A DNA stretch of 64,000 nucleotides from JAMXLO01 sp037201625 (GTDB lineage: Bacteria; Pseudomonadota; Alphaproteobacteria; Acetobacterales; Acetobacteraceae), in the NCBI GenBank assembly GCA_037201625.1, contig JBBCGR010000004.1:496001-560000 (forward strand). Reading direction: 5' to 3'. How positions within the stretch are numbered: the stretch's first letter is position 1; each line of letters starts with the position of its first letter. The position numbers and the translations under genes are program-made. Under the pieces are notes generated by a model, which ran no database searches, was not told the origin of the DNA, and saw only the letters and a program-made list of their open reading frames with translations. Of this stretch, positions 43,425 to 52,462 are shown piece by piece.

Positions 43425-44402
43425 AGCGGGACCGGCTGGCGGCCGGTCGCCCCGCGGGCGGTGCGTCGCGACAGGCTTCGGCGCAGCCTGCGGCGTGCCG
43501 GCAGCGTCCTCCGACGCGGCGGCGATGCCCAGCAGCCAGTCACGGAAGATCCGCAGCCACGGCAGGGTGCGCTTCGAGCGCGGGTAGATCAGGTGGTAGG
43601 CCATGTTGGTCGTGAGCGAAGTGCCGTGCGGCACCACCAGCCGGCCGCTGCGGATGTCGTCGGCGACCAGGAAATCCGGCACCAGCAGCACGCCGTGGCC
43701 GGCGATCGCGGCCTCGATCGCCATCGAGAAATGCTCGAAGCGCGGCCCGTGCACCGTCACCTGGCGGCGGATGCCCGCGGCCTGCAGCCACTCGCTCCAG
43801 ACATCGGGCAGTGGCATCAGTTGCAGCAGCGGGAACCGTGCCAGCGCATCGGGTCCGATGGTCGCCCGGCCGGCGTCGAGCAGGGCCGGCGCGCAGACCG
43901 GCACCAGTTGCTCGCCCAGCAGGCGGTGCGCGATGACGTCGGTCCAGGCGGCGGGGCCGAAATGGATCGCCGCATCGATCTCGCTGTTGGCGAACTCGAA
44001 CGGCCTGATCTCGCTGTAGAAGTTGATTACGATGCCGCGGTGCGCCTGGAAGAATTCGGCCAGCCGCGGCATCAGCCACCGCGTGCCGAACGTCGGCAGC
44101 ACGGAGATGTTCAGCACGCCGGCGCCGCGCCGATACGTTTGCAGTTGCAGCGTCGATGCCTCGATCCGGTCGAGCGAGGCGCGCACCTCCGGCAGATAGG
44201 CCTGCCCGGCCTCGGTCAGCTCCACGTGCTGCTTGGTACGGCGGAACAGCGTGACGCCGAGCCGCACCTCGAGGCCACGGATATGTCGGCTGACCGCGCT
44301 CTGCGTGACATGCAGTTCGGCCGCCGCGCGGGTGAAGCTGAGGTGGCGCGCGGCAGCCTCGAAGGCCTGGAGGGTGCCCAGGGGCGGGATGTGCTGGCGC
44401 AT
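43416..44402 (-). CDS. LysR family transcriptional regulator
   Basis: A 328-residue LTTR of the GcvA-like branch. The N-terminal HTH starts with PLGTLQAFEAAARHLSF, has the recognition helix VTQSAVSRHIRGLE and the linker LFRRTKQHVELTEAG. The effector domain follows (VLNISVLPTFGTRWLMPRLAEF). The C-terminal tail is Pro/Ala-rich and its stop lies in the 17-bp repeat array. It is divergent from the binding-protein gene at 44.6 kb, with a perfect inverted repeat next to its start codon. It probably controls the transport-hydantoinase cluster. Confidence 0.92.
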   Translation of the reverse strand: MRQHIPPLGTLQAFEAAARHLSFTRAAAELHVTQSAVSRHIRGLEVRLGVTLFRRTKQHVELTEAGQAYLPEVRASLDRIEASTLQLQTYRRGAGVLNISVLPTFGTRWLMPRLAEFFQAHRGIVINFYSEIRPFEFANSEIDAAIHFGPAAWTDVIAHRLLGEQLVPVCAPALLDAGRATIGPDALARFPLLQLMPLPDVWSEWLQAAGIRRQVTVHGPRFEHFSMAIEAAIAGHGVLLVPDFLVADDIRSGRLVVPHGTSLTTNMAYHLIYPRSKRTLPWLRIFRDWLLGIAAASEDAAGTPQAAPKPVATHRPRGDRPPAGPAAG

Positions 44403-44405
44403 CGG

Positions 44406-44424
44406 TCATGACTTTAGGTCATGA
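44406..44424. promoter_or_regulatory. LysR-type operator (T-N11-A inverted repeat)
   Basis: TCATGAC (44406-44412) and GTCATGA (44418-44424) form a perfect 7-bp inverted repeat with a 5-bp spacer, matching the T-N11-A pattern of LysR-type binding sites. It starts 4 bp upstream of the lysR start codon, in the divergent region shared with the importer-hydantoinase genes. CATAAT at 44428-44433 could be a -10 for the rightward operon. Confidence 0.65.
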
Positions 44425-44564
44425 CGCCATAATGACAAGTTGCTTTCCTCCCGCCGGTCGCACTGCAAGACTTGGCGCCAACGAACCCGAACCAACGGGT
44501 GCAGACCGCCACAACAAGAATCCATCGGGGGGAGAGGTCGCTTCAAACTCGGGGGCAAAGAAGC

Positions 44565-45635
44565 ATGACCATCTCACGGCGCGATCTGATCAGAAGTGCG
44601 GGGGTGCTCGCGGCCTCCGTGTCGGCCTTGGAACTTGGCGGCATCGCGACGGCGCGTGCCGAGGACAAGTTCACCATCGCATCCACCGGCGGAAGCTGGC
44701 AGGAGGGCATCCGCACCGGATTCGTAGAAGCGCCGCAACTCGAGGCGAAGTTCAAGCAGCCGATCGCATTCGCCGGCCAGATCGAGAGCGTCGCGGTCTC
44801 CAAGATCCTCGCCCAGCCGGACAATCCGCCCTATTCGGTCAGCAGCCACGGCGATCCCGAGGCGATCCTCCTCGCCGACAAGAACACGCTGCAGTCGTAC
44901 GATGCGTCGGTGCTGCCGAACTACAACAACCTGTATTCCGCGGCGAAATTGCCGCCGCGCGCCGGCCTGCAGGCCTGGTACGGCTCCATCGTGATGCTGG
45001 TGTGGGGGCTGACCTACAACACCAAGCACGCCACCAAGCCCGTGTCGTTCCAGGACATGTGGAACCCGAAATACCGTGGCCGCATCGGCGTGCCCGCCTA
45101 TGGCTGGTACGGCATGATGTTCCTGCATGAGATCAACCGCATGCTGGGCGGCACCGAGACCGATGTCAGCCGCGGCATGCAGGCGATCGCCGACCTGGTG
45201 AAGAAGAACGACGCCGTCATCCTGGAGAACGCCGACCAGACCGTCACCGCGTTCCAGCGCGAGGAGATCGTCATGGGGCCGTTCTTCAACGGCCGCACGC
45301 TGGGCCTGCAGGAAAAGGGCGTGCCCGTCGACATCGTCTATCCGCCGTGTTCGACCACGCTCGGTGCCGGCTTCGTCATCCTCAAGGCGACCAAGTTCCC
45401 GGAGATGGCAAACGCGCTGATCAATGCAACCTTCACGCCCGAATATCAGCTCATCATGAGCCGCAAGCTGCGCTACCCGCCGGCCAATGCAACCGCCGTG
45501 CTGCCGCCCGACATGGCGGCGATGGCGATCAGCGAGAAGCAGCTTGAGAACGCGATCCGCCTCGACTGGGTGACGATGAACCAGACGCGGGGCGAGAATC
45601 TCGACCGCTGGAACAAGCAGGTACTCGGCAGCTAG
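44565..45635 (+). CDS. Extracellular substrate-binding protein (polyamine-type ABC importer)
   Basis: A 356-residue PotD-like binding protein with a Tat signal (SRRDLIRSAGVLAASVSAL, cut near ARAED). TIASTGGSWQEGIRTGF and FQDMWNPKYRGRIGVPAYGW are hallmarks of this family. The start at 44565 gives the Tat motif directly; upstream in-frame ATG codons are unlikely. Two permease genes follow, but no ATPase gene is nearby. The TAG stop overlaps the left edge of repeat copy E. Ligand unknown. Confidence 0.9.
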   Translation: MTISRRDLIRSAGVLAASVSALELGGIATARAEDKFTIASTGGSWQEGIRTGFVEAPQLEAKFKQPIAFAGQIESVAVSKILAQPDNPPYSVSSHGDPEAILLADKNTLQSYDASVLPNYNNLYSAAKLPPRAGLQAWYGSIVMLVWGLTYNTKHATKPVSFQDMWNPKYRGRIGVPAYGWYGMMFLHEINRMLGGTETDVSRGMQAIADLVKKNDAVILENADQTVTAFQREEIVMGPFFNGRTLGLQEKGVPVDIVYPPCSTTLGAGFVILKATKFPEMANALINATFTPEYQLIMSRKLRYPPANATAVLPPDMAAMAISEKQLENAIRLDWVTMNQTRGENLDRWNKQVLGS

Positions 45636-45704
45636 GGCGTGAGCCGCGCAGGTGGCAGTGCTGGAGCAGGCTCCGTGAGCCGATGCGAATGGGAGCGGCT
45701 CTAG
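45632..45704. repeat. Shortened copy E of the double-hairpin element
   Basis: GCTAGGGCGTGAGCCGCGC ... GGAGCGGCTCTAG, a condensed version with the middle deleted. Its first TAG is the stop codon of the binding-protein gene (45633-45635), and its final CTAG lies 3 bp before the permease start. Confidence 0.7.
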
Positions 45705-45706
45705 CC

Positions 45707-46579
45707 ATGTCGGAGGCGGTGATCTCCGCGCCTGCGACAGCGCCGACGAAGCTGCCGGTGGTGCCGCAGGCGGGCTATGCGCTGGTGGCACCGAACCTGA
45801 TCTACCTGGCGCTGGTGCTGCTGGCGCCACTCGGCCTGATGGCGAGCTACAGCCTGTACGCCGGTTCGCTGCCCGGCCTCACGCTCGACAACTATGCCAA
45901 GCTCGGCGATCCGTATTTCCTTCGGCTGCTGCTGCGCACGGTGTGGATCGCGCTGCGCACCGCGGTGATCAGCGTGGTGCTGGCCTATCCGCTCGCCTAC
46001 TTCCTCGCCCGTGCGCCGCGCAGCCTGGCAACGCTCGGGCTGCTGCTGCTGCTGACGCCGCTGATGGTGAGCCCGGTGGTGCGCGCCTTCGGCTGGGTGG
46101 TGCTGCTCGATCGCAACGGCATGGTGGTGCATCTGCTGCGACACCTGGGCTTCGAGGACGCACGTGCACTGATCTACACCGAGACCGCCGTCATCATCGG
46201 CCTCGTGCATCTGCTGCTGCCCTACATGGTGCTGCCGCTGATGGCCTCCATCGAACGGATCAGTCCCAGTCTGGAGGAAGCGGCGCGCAACCTCGGCGCG
46301 CGTGCCCCGCAGATCTTCCTCAACGTGATCCTGCCGCTCAGCCTGCCCGGACTGATCTCGGGGTTCCTGCTGGTCTTCGTCGAGGCGTTGAGCGCCTTCG
46401 TGCTGCCCGCGCTGCTCGGCGGGCGCCGCGTGCGCATGATCGGCAACGAGGTGTTCGACCTGCTGCTGGTCGCCTACAACGCTGCCCAGGCCTCGACCCT
46501 CACGGTCGTGCTGATCGTGCTGACCATCGTCGTGGTGGGCGCCGGCTACGGCTTCGGCCGCCGCGGGGCGAGGCTCTGA
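45707..46579 (+). CDS. ABC transporter permease (PotB-like)
   Basis: A 290-residue permease: an N-terminal transmembrane segment (ALVAPNLIYLALVLLAPLGLM) and the EAA loop ISPSLEEAARNLGARAPQIFLNVILPLSLPG, quoted here by its core EEAARNLGARAPQIF. The start at 45707 is chosen for position after the repeat; an in-frame ATG eight codons upstream lies within the repeat. Its TGA overlaps the start of the next permease gene. With that partner it forms the membrane channel. Confidence 0.9.
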   Translation: MSEAVISAPATAPTKLPVVPQAGYALVAPNLIYLALVLLAPLGLMASYSLYAGSLPGLTLDNYAKLGDPYFLRLLLRTVWIALRTAVISVVLAYPLAYFLARAPRSLATLGLLLLLTPLMVSPVVRAFGWVVLLDRNGMVVHLLRHLGFEDARALIYTETAVIIGLVHLLLPYMVLPLMASIERISPSLEEAARNLGARAPQIFLNVILPLSLPGLISGFLLVFVEALSAFVLPALLGGRRVRMIGNEVFDLLLVAYNAAQASTLTVVLIVLTIVVVGAGYGFGRRGARL

Positions 46580-47364
46580 TGCTGCGCATCGGCCCGCTGC
46601 TCGGCAGCACCGTCGTGGTGATCTACGGCTTCATCCTGCTGCCGCTGATCGTCATTCTCGGCGTGTCGTTCAACGATACCGCGCGGCTCGATTTCCCGCC
46701 CACCGGGTTCTCGCTGCAATGGTACGCCGAACTGCTGCACAAGGCGGCGTTCCTGCACGCGTTGCTGCTGGTCAGCCTGCCGGTCGGGCTGATCAGCGCG
46801 GTGTGCGCCACGCTGCTGGGCACGCTCGCCGCCCTCGGCATCGTGCGCCATCGCTTCCCCGGGCGCGAGGTGCTGCAAGGCGTCTTCCTGTTGCCGCTCG
46901 TGGTGCCGCACATCCTGCTCGGCGCTGCGCTCTATCTATGGTTCGCCAGCCTGGGGCTCAGCGCCTCGCTCGGCACGCTGATCGCGGGACATGTGCTGGT
47001 CGCCACACCCTTCGTGATCCGCACCGTGGCTGCCGGCCTGGTCGGGCTCGACCGGCACATCGAGGAGGCCGCGCGCGATCTCGGCGCCAGCCGGTTCGGC
47101 ACCTTCGTGTTCGTCGTCATGCCGCAGATCCGCTCGAGCCTGATCTCCGCCGCCGTGTTCGCGCTGATCGTGTCGTTCAGCGACATCAACATCGCATTGT
47201 TCGTGTCGGGACCTGAGACGACGACGCTGCCGGTCTACCTGTTCTCGCAGATCCAGTGGGAATCGGACCCCTCGGTGGCGGCCGCCTCCGCCGGGCAGAT
47301 CATCGTGATCGGCCTCACCGTCTTCGCCATCCAGAAGATCTTCCGCGCCCGCGTCGGTCGCTGA
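46579..47364 (+). CDS. ABC transporter permease (PotC-like)
   Basis: A 261-residue permease whose ATG overlaps the TGA of the previous gene. FDTARLDFPPTGFSLQWYAELL-like N-terminal sequence (here NDTARLDFPPTGFSLQWYA) and the EAA loop HIEEAARDLGASRFGTFVFVV are typical of PotC. It pairs with the PotB-like protein. The HyuA gene follows after 14 bp. No nucleotide-binding subunit gene lies in this operon. Confidence 0.9.
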   Translation: MLRIGPLLGSTVVVIYGFILLPLIVILGVSFNDTARLDFPPTGFSLQWYAELLHKAAFLHALLLVSLPVGLISAVCATLLGTLAALGIVRHRFPGREVLQGVFLLPLVVPHILLGAALYLWFASLGLSASLGTLIAGHVLVATPFVIRTVAAGLVGLDRHIEEAARDLGASRFGTFVFVVMPQIRSSLISAAVFALIVSFSDINIALFVSGPETTTLPVYLFSQIQWESDPSVAAASAGQIIVIGLTVFAIQKIFRARVGR

Positions 47365-47378
47365 TCCAGGAGAGTTTC

Positions 47379-49436
47379 ATGTCCGGCTACCGGCTTGGTA
47401 TCGATATCGGCGGCACCTTCACCGACTTCTCGCTGCTGGAGGAGGCGACCGGCGCATTGACCGTGTTCAAGACGCCGTCGGTTCCGGCCAAGCCGGAGCA
47501 GGCCATCTTCAACGGCCTGCGCATCCTGTTCGACGAATACGGCATCGACCCGCAGCAGATCAGCTACTTCGTGCACGGCACGACGCTCGCGGTGAACACC
47601 ATCATCCAGCGCCGCGGCGACCGCATGGCGCTGCTGGTGACGCAGGGCTTCCGCGACATCCTCAACATCGGCCGCCACCGCATCCCCGACGTGTTCAACT
47701 TCTTCACCGAACTGCCGGTGCCGCTGCTGCCGCGCAGCCTGGTGTTCGAGATCCCCGAGCGCAGCCTGGCCGATGGCAGCGTGCTGCAGGAAGTGGACGA
47801 GGACGCGGTGCGCGAGGTGGCCGGGCGGCTGCGCCAGGAGGGGATCGGCTCGGTCGCGATCTGCTTCCTGCACAGCTACCGGAACGCCCGGAACGAGCAG
47901 CGTGCCCGCGACGTCCTGTGCGCGGCGGCGCCCGACCTCTACGTGTCGGTGTCCGCCGAGATCTGGCCGCAGATGCGCGAGTATGAACGGGCGCTGGCCG
48001 CAGTGATGAACGGCTATGTCGGGCGGCGGATGCAGCGCTACTTCGCCGACCTGCAATCCGGCGTCGCGGCGCTGGGCGTGCCGGGCACCGTGCTGTCCAC
48101 CAAGTCGAACGGCGGCATCATGACCGCGGCCGAAGCGGGACAGCGCCCGGTGGAGACGCTGCTGTCGGGACCGGCGTCGGGGGTGATCGGCGCGGCGTTC
48201 ATCGGCGCGGCGATCGGCATCGACCGGCTGGTCACCTTCGACATGGGCGGCACCAGCGCCGATGTCGCGGTGATCGAGGGCGCGCCGCGCTATTCCACCG
48301 AGAACCATGTGGGCGACTTCCCCGTGATCATGCCGGCGATCGACGTCACGTCGATCGGTGCCGGCGGCGGGTCCATCGCCTATGTCGACACGAGCGGCGT
48401 GCTGAAGGTCGGGCCCGACAGTGCGGGCGCGGCGCCTGGCCCCGCCTGCTACGCGCTGGGCGGCACCGATGCGACGGTGACCGACGCCTATGTCTGTCTC
48501 GGCGTGCTCGATCCCGCCCGCTTTCTCGGCGGCAAGCTGGTGCTGCAGCCGGCACTGGCCGAAGCCGCACTGCAGCGTCTCGGCGAACGGCTCGGGCTCG
48601 GGACCAAGCAGACCGCCGAAGCGATCCTGCGTGTCGCCACCTCGCAGATGTACTCGGCGCTGGTGCCACTGCTGGCGCGCAAGGGCATCGACTATGAGAG
48701 CTTCACCATGCTGGCGTTCGGCGGCGGCGGGCCGAGCCATGCCTTCCTGCTGGCGCGCGACGTCGGCATCAGCCGCGTGCTGGTGCCGCCGCATCCCGGT
48801 GTGCTGTGCGCCGCCGGATCGCTCGTCGCCGACATGCGCCGCGACTTCGTGCGCAGCATGCACCGTGCGCTGGGGCTCGGCGACGGCGACGTGGTGCGCG
48901 AGATCGCCGGTACGCTCGACGAACTCTCCGCGGAGGGCGACGCGTGGCTGGACGCCCAGCATCTGCGCTTCACCGAGCGGCGCGTCGAATGGAGCGCCGA
49001 TGTCCGCTATGTCGGCCAGTCGTTCGAGATCTCGATCCCGCTGCTGCCGGGCGACCTCGCGGATACCTCGGGCGCTGCCTTCCGCCAACGGTTCCATGGC
49101 GCCTACGAACAGCTCTACGGCTATATGGACGAGACCGCCGAACTGGAGATCCGCGACGTGCGCGCGACCGCCATCGGCGTCAGTCCGAAGCCCGCCCTGG
49201 CACGCCGGTCGGTGGATGCCGGCGCGCCACCCACGGCACGTCACCGCGAGATCTTCCTCGACGGCCAATCCATGCAGGCCGCGGTCTATGCACGCGACGA
49301 ACTGCCGGTGGGCTTCAGCTTCGCCGGCCCGGCGATCGTGGAACAGTTCGACACCACCGTGTTCGTCACCCCGGAATTCACCGTCTCGGTCGATGCCCTG
49401 GGCAACCTGATCGGAGAAGCCAGCTATGGCCATTGA
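47379..49436 (+). CDS. Hydantoinase/oxoprolinase family protein, HyuA type
   Basis: A 685-residue HyuA-type subunit. YRLGIDIGGTFTDFSLLEE is the N-terminal phosphate-binding motif and VTFDMGGTSADVAVIEG the central one; DVTSIGAGGGSIAYVD follows. The family couples ATP hydrolysis to opening of 5-oxoproline, hydantoins or acetone carboxylation-type reactions with HyuB. AGGAGAG precedes the ATG at 47379. It overlaps hyuB by 11 bp. The substrate is presumably what the importer brings in. Confidence 0.93.
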   Translation: MSGYRLGIDIGGTFTDFSLLEEATGALTVFKTPSVPAKPEQAIFNGLRILFDEYGIDPQQISYFVHGTTLAVNTIIQRRGDRMALLVTQGFRDILNIGRHRIPDVFNFFTELPVPLLPRSLVFEIPERSLADGSVLQEVDEDAVREVAGRLRQEGIGSVAICFLHSYRNARNEQRARDVLCAAAPDLYVSVSAEIWPQMREYERALAAVMNGYVGRRMQRYFADLQSGVAALGVPGTVLSTKSNGGIMTAAEAGQRPVETLLSGPASGVIGAAFIGAAIGIDRLVTFDMGGTSADVAVIEGAPRYSTENHVGDFPVIMPAIDVTSIGAGGGSIAYVDTSGVLKVGPDSAGAAPGPACYALGGTDATVTDAYVCLGVLDPARFLGGKLVLQPALAEAALQRLGERLGLGTKQTAEAILRVATSQMYSALVPLLARKGIDYESFTMLAFGGGGPSHAFLLARDVGISRVLVPPHPGVLCAAGSLVADMRRDFVRSMHRALGLGDGDVVREIAGTLDELSAEGDAWLDAQHLRFTERRVEWSADVRYVGQSFEISIPLLPGDLADTSGAAFRQRFHGAYEQLYGYMDETAELEIRDVRATAIGVSPKPALARRSVDAGAPPTARHREIFLDGQSMQAAVYARDELPVGFSFAGPAIVEQFDTTVFVTPEFTVSVDALGNLIGEASYGH

Positions 49437-51426
49437 CAAGGTCCTGCTCGAGGTCCTGAACAATCACTTCACCGGCGTGGTGGAGGAGATGGGCTATGTC
49501 ATCCACCGCGCCGCCTTCACCGTGTTCATCAAGGAGACCTGGGATTTCGACGCCGCACTGGTGACCACCGGCGGTGAGATCTTCTGCTATCCGCGCAACA
49601 TCGGCGTGACCAACATGCTGGGCATGCACATGGCCGCCGCGATCGCCTGCATCGACACGCTGGAACCCGGCGACGTCATCGTCACCAACGATCCGCGCTC
49701 CACGCTCGGGATGTGCACGCATCTGCCGGACATCATGCTGTTCAAGCCGCTGTTCTACGAGGGACGGCTGCTGTGCTTCGCCTGGTGCTTCATCCATTCG
49801 TCCGATGTCGGCGGGCTGGTGCCGGGCAGCATCGCGCCGACCGCGTTCGACCGCTACCAGGAAGGCATCTGCATCAAGCCCGCCAAGCTGTTCCGCCGCG
49901 GCGAGCTGAATCGCGAACTGCTCGACATGATCCTGACGAACTGCCGGATCCCCGAGCAGAACTGGGGAGACATGAAGGCACTGATCGCGGCGCTGACGAC
50001 CTGCGAGCGGCGGCTCGGCCAGCTTGTGTCGCGCTATGGCTTCGACACGCTGTCCACCGGCATCGACGCACTGCTCGACTACGGCGAGAGCCGCGCGCGC
50101 GCCGTGCTCGCAGCCGTGCCCGACGGGACCTACGAGTTCGCCGACTATGTGGAGGTAGACTACGTCTCGCCCTATCACCAGCGTATCAAGGTCAAGCTGA
50201 CGGTGTCCGGCAGCGACATCCACCTGGATTTCGCCGGCACCGATCCGCAGGTGCGCGCGGCGCTCAACCTGCCGAGCTTCGGGCGCGCCAACCAGTGGAT
50301 CGTGCTGGGCATCGTGAACTTCCTGCGCACCTCGGATCGCGACCTGCCGCTGAACCGCGGCATCCTGCGCTCGGTGACGGTGGACATCCCGCAGGGCACG
50401 CTGCTGAACCCGAGCCCCGTCGCCGCATCCGGCGTGCGCCACACCACCGGCTATCGTATCTCGGATGCTGTGCTGGGGGCGCTGAGCCAGGCGGTGCCGG
50501 AGCGGATTCCCGCGGCCGGCGCGGGACAGGTGTCGATCGTGCTGTTCTCTCATCTCGATCCGGCGACCGGCAATTACAAGGTGAGCGTGCTGCAGCCGAT
50601 GCAGGGCGGCTGCGGCGGGCGTCCAACCAAGGACGGCATCGACGGCGTCAACTTCTCGGCCGGTTCGCTGCGCAACGTGCCGACCGAGAGCATCGAACTC
50701 GAGGCGCCGGTGTTCATCCATCGCTACATGCTGGCCGATGATGTGGCGGGCGGCGAATACCGCGGCGGGGCAGGGGTGGTGTTCGAATTCCGCTGTCTGG
50801 CGGCCGATGCGATCGTGACGGCGCGCGGCATGGACCGCTTCAGGCTGCGGCCCTATGGGCGCAAGGGCGGCGAGCCCGGCGGTCTCGGCGATACCGTGGT
50901 CAATCCCGGCACGCCGCGTGAACGCCAGATCGGCAAGGTCGATATCCTCAAGCTGGAGGCTGGCGATGTCGTGCGCATCGCCTCGCCCGGCGGTGGCGGC
51001 TACGGCGATCCGCTGGCGCGCGATCCTGCCGATGTGGCGACCGACGTCGCCAACGGCTTCGTCACTGAGCAGGAGGCCGGAGAGACCTACGGCGTCGTGC
51101 TGCGAGGCGGGCATGCCGATGCGGCGGCGACCGATGCGGCGCGCGAGCCGCGGTCGTCCACGCTGGATGAGTTCGTGTTCGGTGCGGAACGCGCGGCGTA
51201 TGAGGCGATGCTGCCGCTCGCCTTGCAGGACGCGCTTGCCGCGCTGCTGCTCGAGCATCCTTCGTCCGTGCGGCAGTACCTGCGCGGCCGGGTCTATCAG
51301 ACGGTGTGCAGCGATGCGTCGATCGCGGCGCTTGCGTCCGAGGCGCTGGAGCCGGCGCTGCGCCGGCTGATCGGCGACGCGATGGCCTCGCCGCTCCGCC
51401 GGCTGCAACTGGCGGCGGCCGAATAG
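49426..51426 (+). CDS. Hydantoinase B/oxoprolinase family protein, HyuB type
   Basis: A 666-residue HyuB-type subunit. IDKVLLEVLNNHFTGVVEEMG, VTNDPRSTLGMCTHLPDI and GEYRGGAGVVFEFRC are conserved family elements. It pairs with HyuA. The hydantoinase, 5-oxoprolinase and acetone carboxylase subunits of this superfamily cannot be told apart by sequence inspection. It overlaps hyuA and ends the rightward cluster, before a convergent binding-protein gene. Confidence 0.93.
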   Translation: MAIDKVLLEVLNNHFTGVVEEMGYVIHRAAFTVFIKETWDFDAALVTTGGEIFCYPRNIGVTNMLGMHMAAAIACIDTLEPGDVIVTNDPRSTLGMCTHLPDIMLFKPLFYEGRLLCFAWCFIHSSDVGGLVPGSIAPTAFDRYQEGICIKPAKLFRRGELNRELLDMILTNCRIPEQNWGDMKALIAALTTCERRLGQLVSRYGFDTLSTGIDALLDYGESRARAVLAAVPDGTYEFADYVEVDYVSPYHQRIKVKLTVSGSDIHLDFAGTDPQVRAALNLPSFGRANQWIVLGIVNFLRTSDRDLPLNRGILRSVTVDIPQGTLLNPSPVAASGVRHTTGYRISDAVLGALSQAVPERIPAAGAGQVSIVLFSHLDPATGNYKVSVLQPMQGGCGGRPTKDGIDGVNFSAGSLRNVPTESIELEAPVFIHRYMLADDVAGGEYRGGAGVVFEFRCLAADAIVTARGMDRFRLRPYGRKGGEPGGLGDTVVNPGTPRERQIGKVDILKLEAGDVVRIASPGGGGYGDPLARDPADVATDVANGFVTEQEAGETYGVVLRGGHADAAATDAAREPRSSTLDEFVFGAERAAYEAMLPLALQDALAALLLEHPSSVRQYLRGRVYQTVCSDASIAALASEALEPALRRLIGDAMASPLRRLQLAAAE

Positions 51427-51437
51427 CGGCGCGGCGG

Positions 51438-52460
51438 TCAGGTTTCGCCCGGCGCCGCCGCGAGCACCGGCGCCGGGTCGAAATCGTTGAAGGCGCCAAC
51501 CAGCGCGTCCGAGAAGTAGACCTCCGGCGCGCGCCTGGTGTGAATGGCGCCTGTCGCCAGCAGGAAGTCCTGCCAGGCGGCGATCTCCGGTGCACTGATC
51601 GCGCCCCATAGCGGGATTGGCGCCGAGTCGATGCGATGGCCGGCAAGCCGCACGTCCAGGGCCGCGCGCTCGCGGCGGAAGGCCTGCCCGGCGTCGGTGC
51701 CCGGCGGTGGCGCCGCATCGGGAAAGCAGCGCCACATGGTGCGCACGGCACGCTCGGGATTGCCCAGCGCGAACAGCGTCGCCTTCGCCACTGCGCGGCC
51801 GAATGCACCCAGCGCCTCGGGCTTCGCGGCAAGCGTCGCGTCCATCGCATTGAAGCATGAGGAGGGCGTCAGGCGGTCGATCATCGGTGCCGGCAGCAGC
51901 CGCAGGGGCACGCCTTCCGCCGCCATGAAGCCGGCGAACACGTCGAGTTGCCAGATCGCATCGACCTCGTTGCCGCGTATCGCATCGGCCATGCGCGGTG
52001 CGTCCAGCGGCGTGCCGGGCAGGGTCTTGAAGGCCACGTCGCGTGTCGGATCGATGCCCGATCCGCGCAGCACGGCGCAGGCGAAGTCGAACAGTTCGGG
52101 ATCGTCGTAGTGCAATCCGATGGTCTTGCCGCGCAGGCCGGCGATGTCGCGGATCGGGCTGGCGACCGGCACCGAGAACGCGCGGTTCTGCGCGCGCACG
52201 AAGGCGTAGAACGGACAGAACGGCACGCCGCGGTCACGCGCGAGCAGGGTGAAGACGACGTTGATGAACGTGAGGTCGCCGTGCCCGGCGATCACGCCAT
52301 CGGCGGCTTCCTTCGGGCTGCCCGCGATCTCGATGCGCAGGTCGAGGCCTTCCTCTGCTGCGTAGCCGAGACCGGCAGCGAGCCAGACGGGTGCGAAGTT
52401 GGTGGTCGGTGCCGGCACCGGCGCGAGCAGCGTCAGGCGGCCGAGTGGCGCGTCCGGCAT
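51438..52460 (-). CDS. NMT1/THI5-type ABC substrate-binding protein
   Basis: A 340-residue protein. LTLLAPVPAPTTNFAPVWLAAGLGYAAEEGLDLRIE, given as LLAPVPAPTTNFAPVW and GYAAEEGLDLRIE, matches the NMT1/taurine/nitrate-type binding family, and PVASPIRDIAGLRGKTIGLHYDD fits. No signal peptide is seen, which is unusual for a periplasmic binding protein; it may be cytoplasmic, or the start may be wrong. It begins 2 bp after the Rieske gene's stop. No matching permease is nearby. Confidence 0.82.
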   Translation of the reverse strand: MPDAPLGRLTLLAPVPAPTTNFAPVWLAAGLGYAAEEGLDLRIEIAGSPKEAADGVIAGHGDLTFINVVFTLLARDRGVPFCPFYAFVRAQNRAFSVPVASPIRDIAGLRGKTIGLHYDDPELFDFACAVLRGSGIDPTRDVAFKTLPGTPLDAPRMADAIRGNEVDAIWQLDVFAGFMAAEGVPLRLLPAPMIDRLTPSSCFNAMDATLAAKPEALGAFGRAVAKATLFALGNPERAVRTMWRCFPDAAPPPGTDAGQAFRRERAALDVRLAGHRIDSAPIPLWGAISAPEIAAWQDFLLATGAIHTRRAPEVYFSDALVGAFNDFDPAPVLAAAPGET

Positions 52461-52462
52461 GG

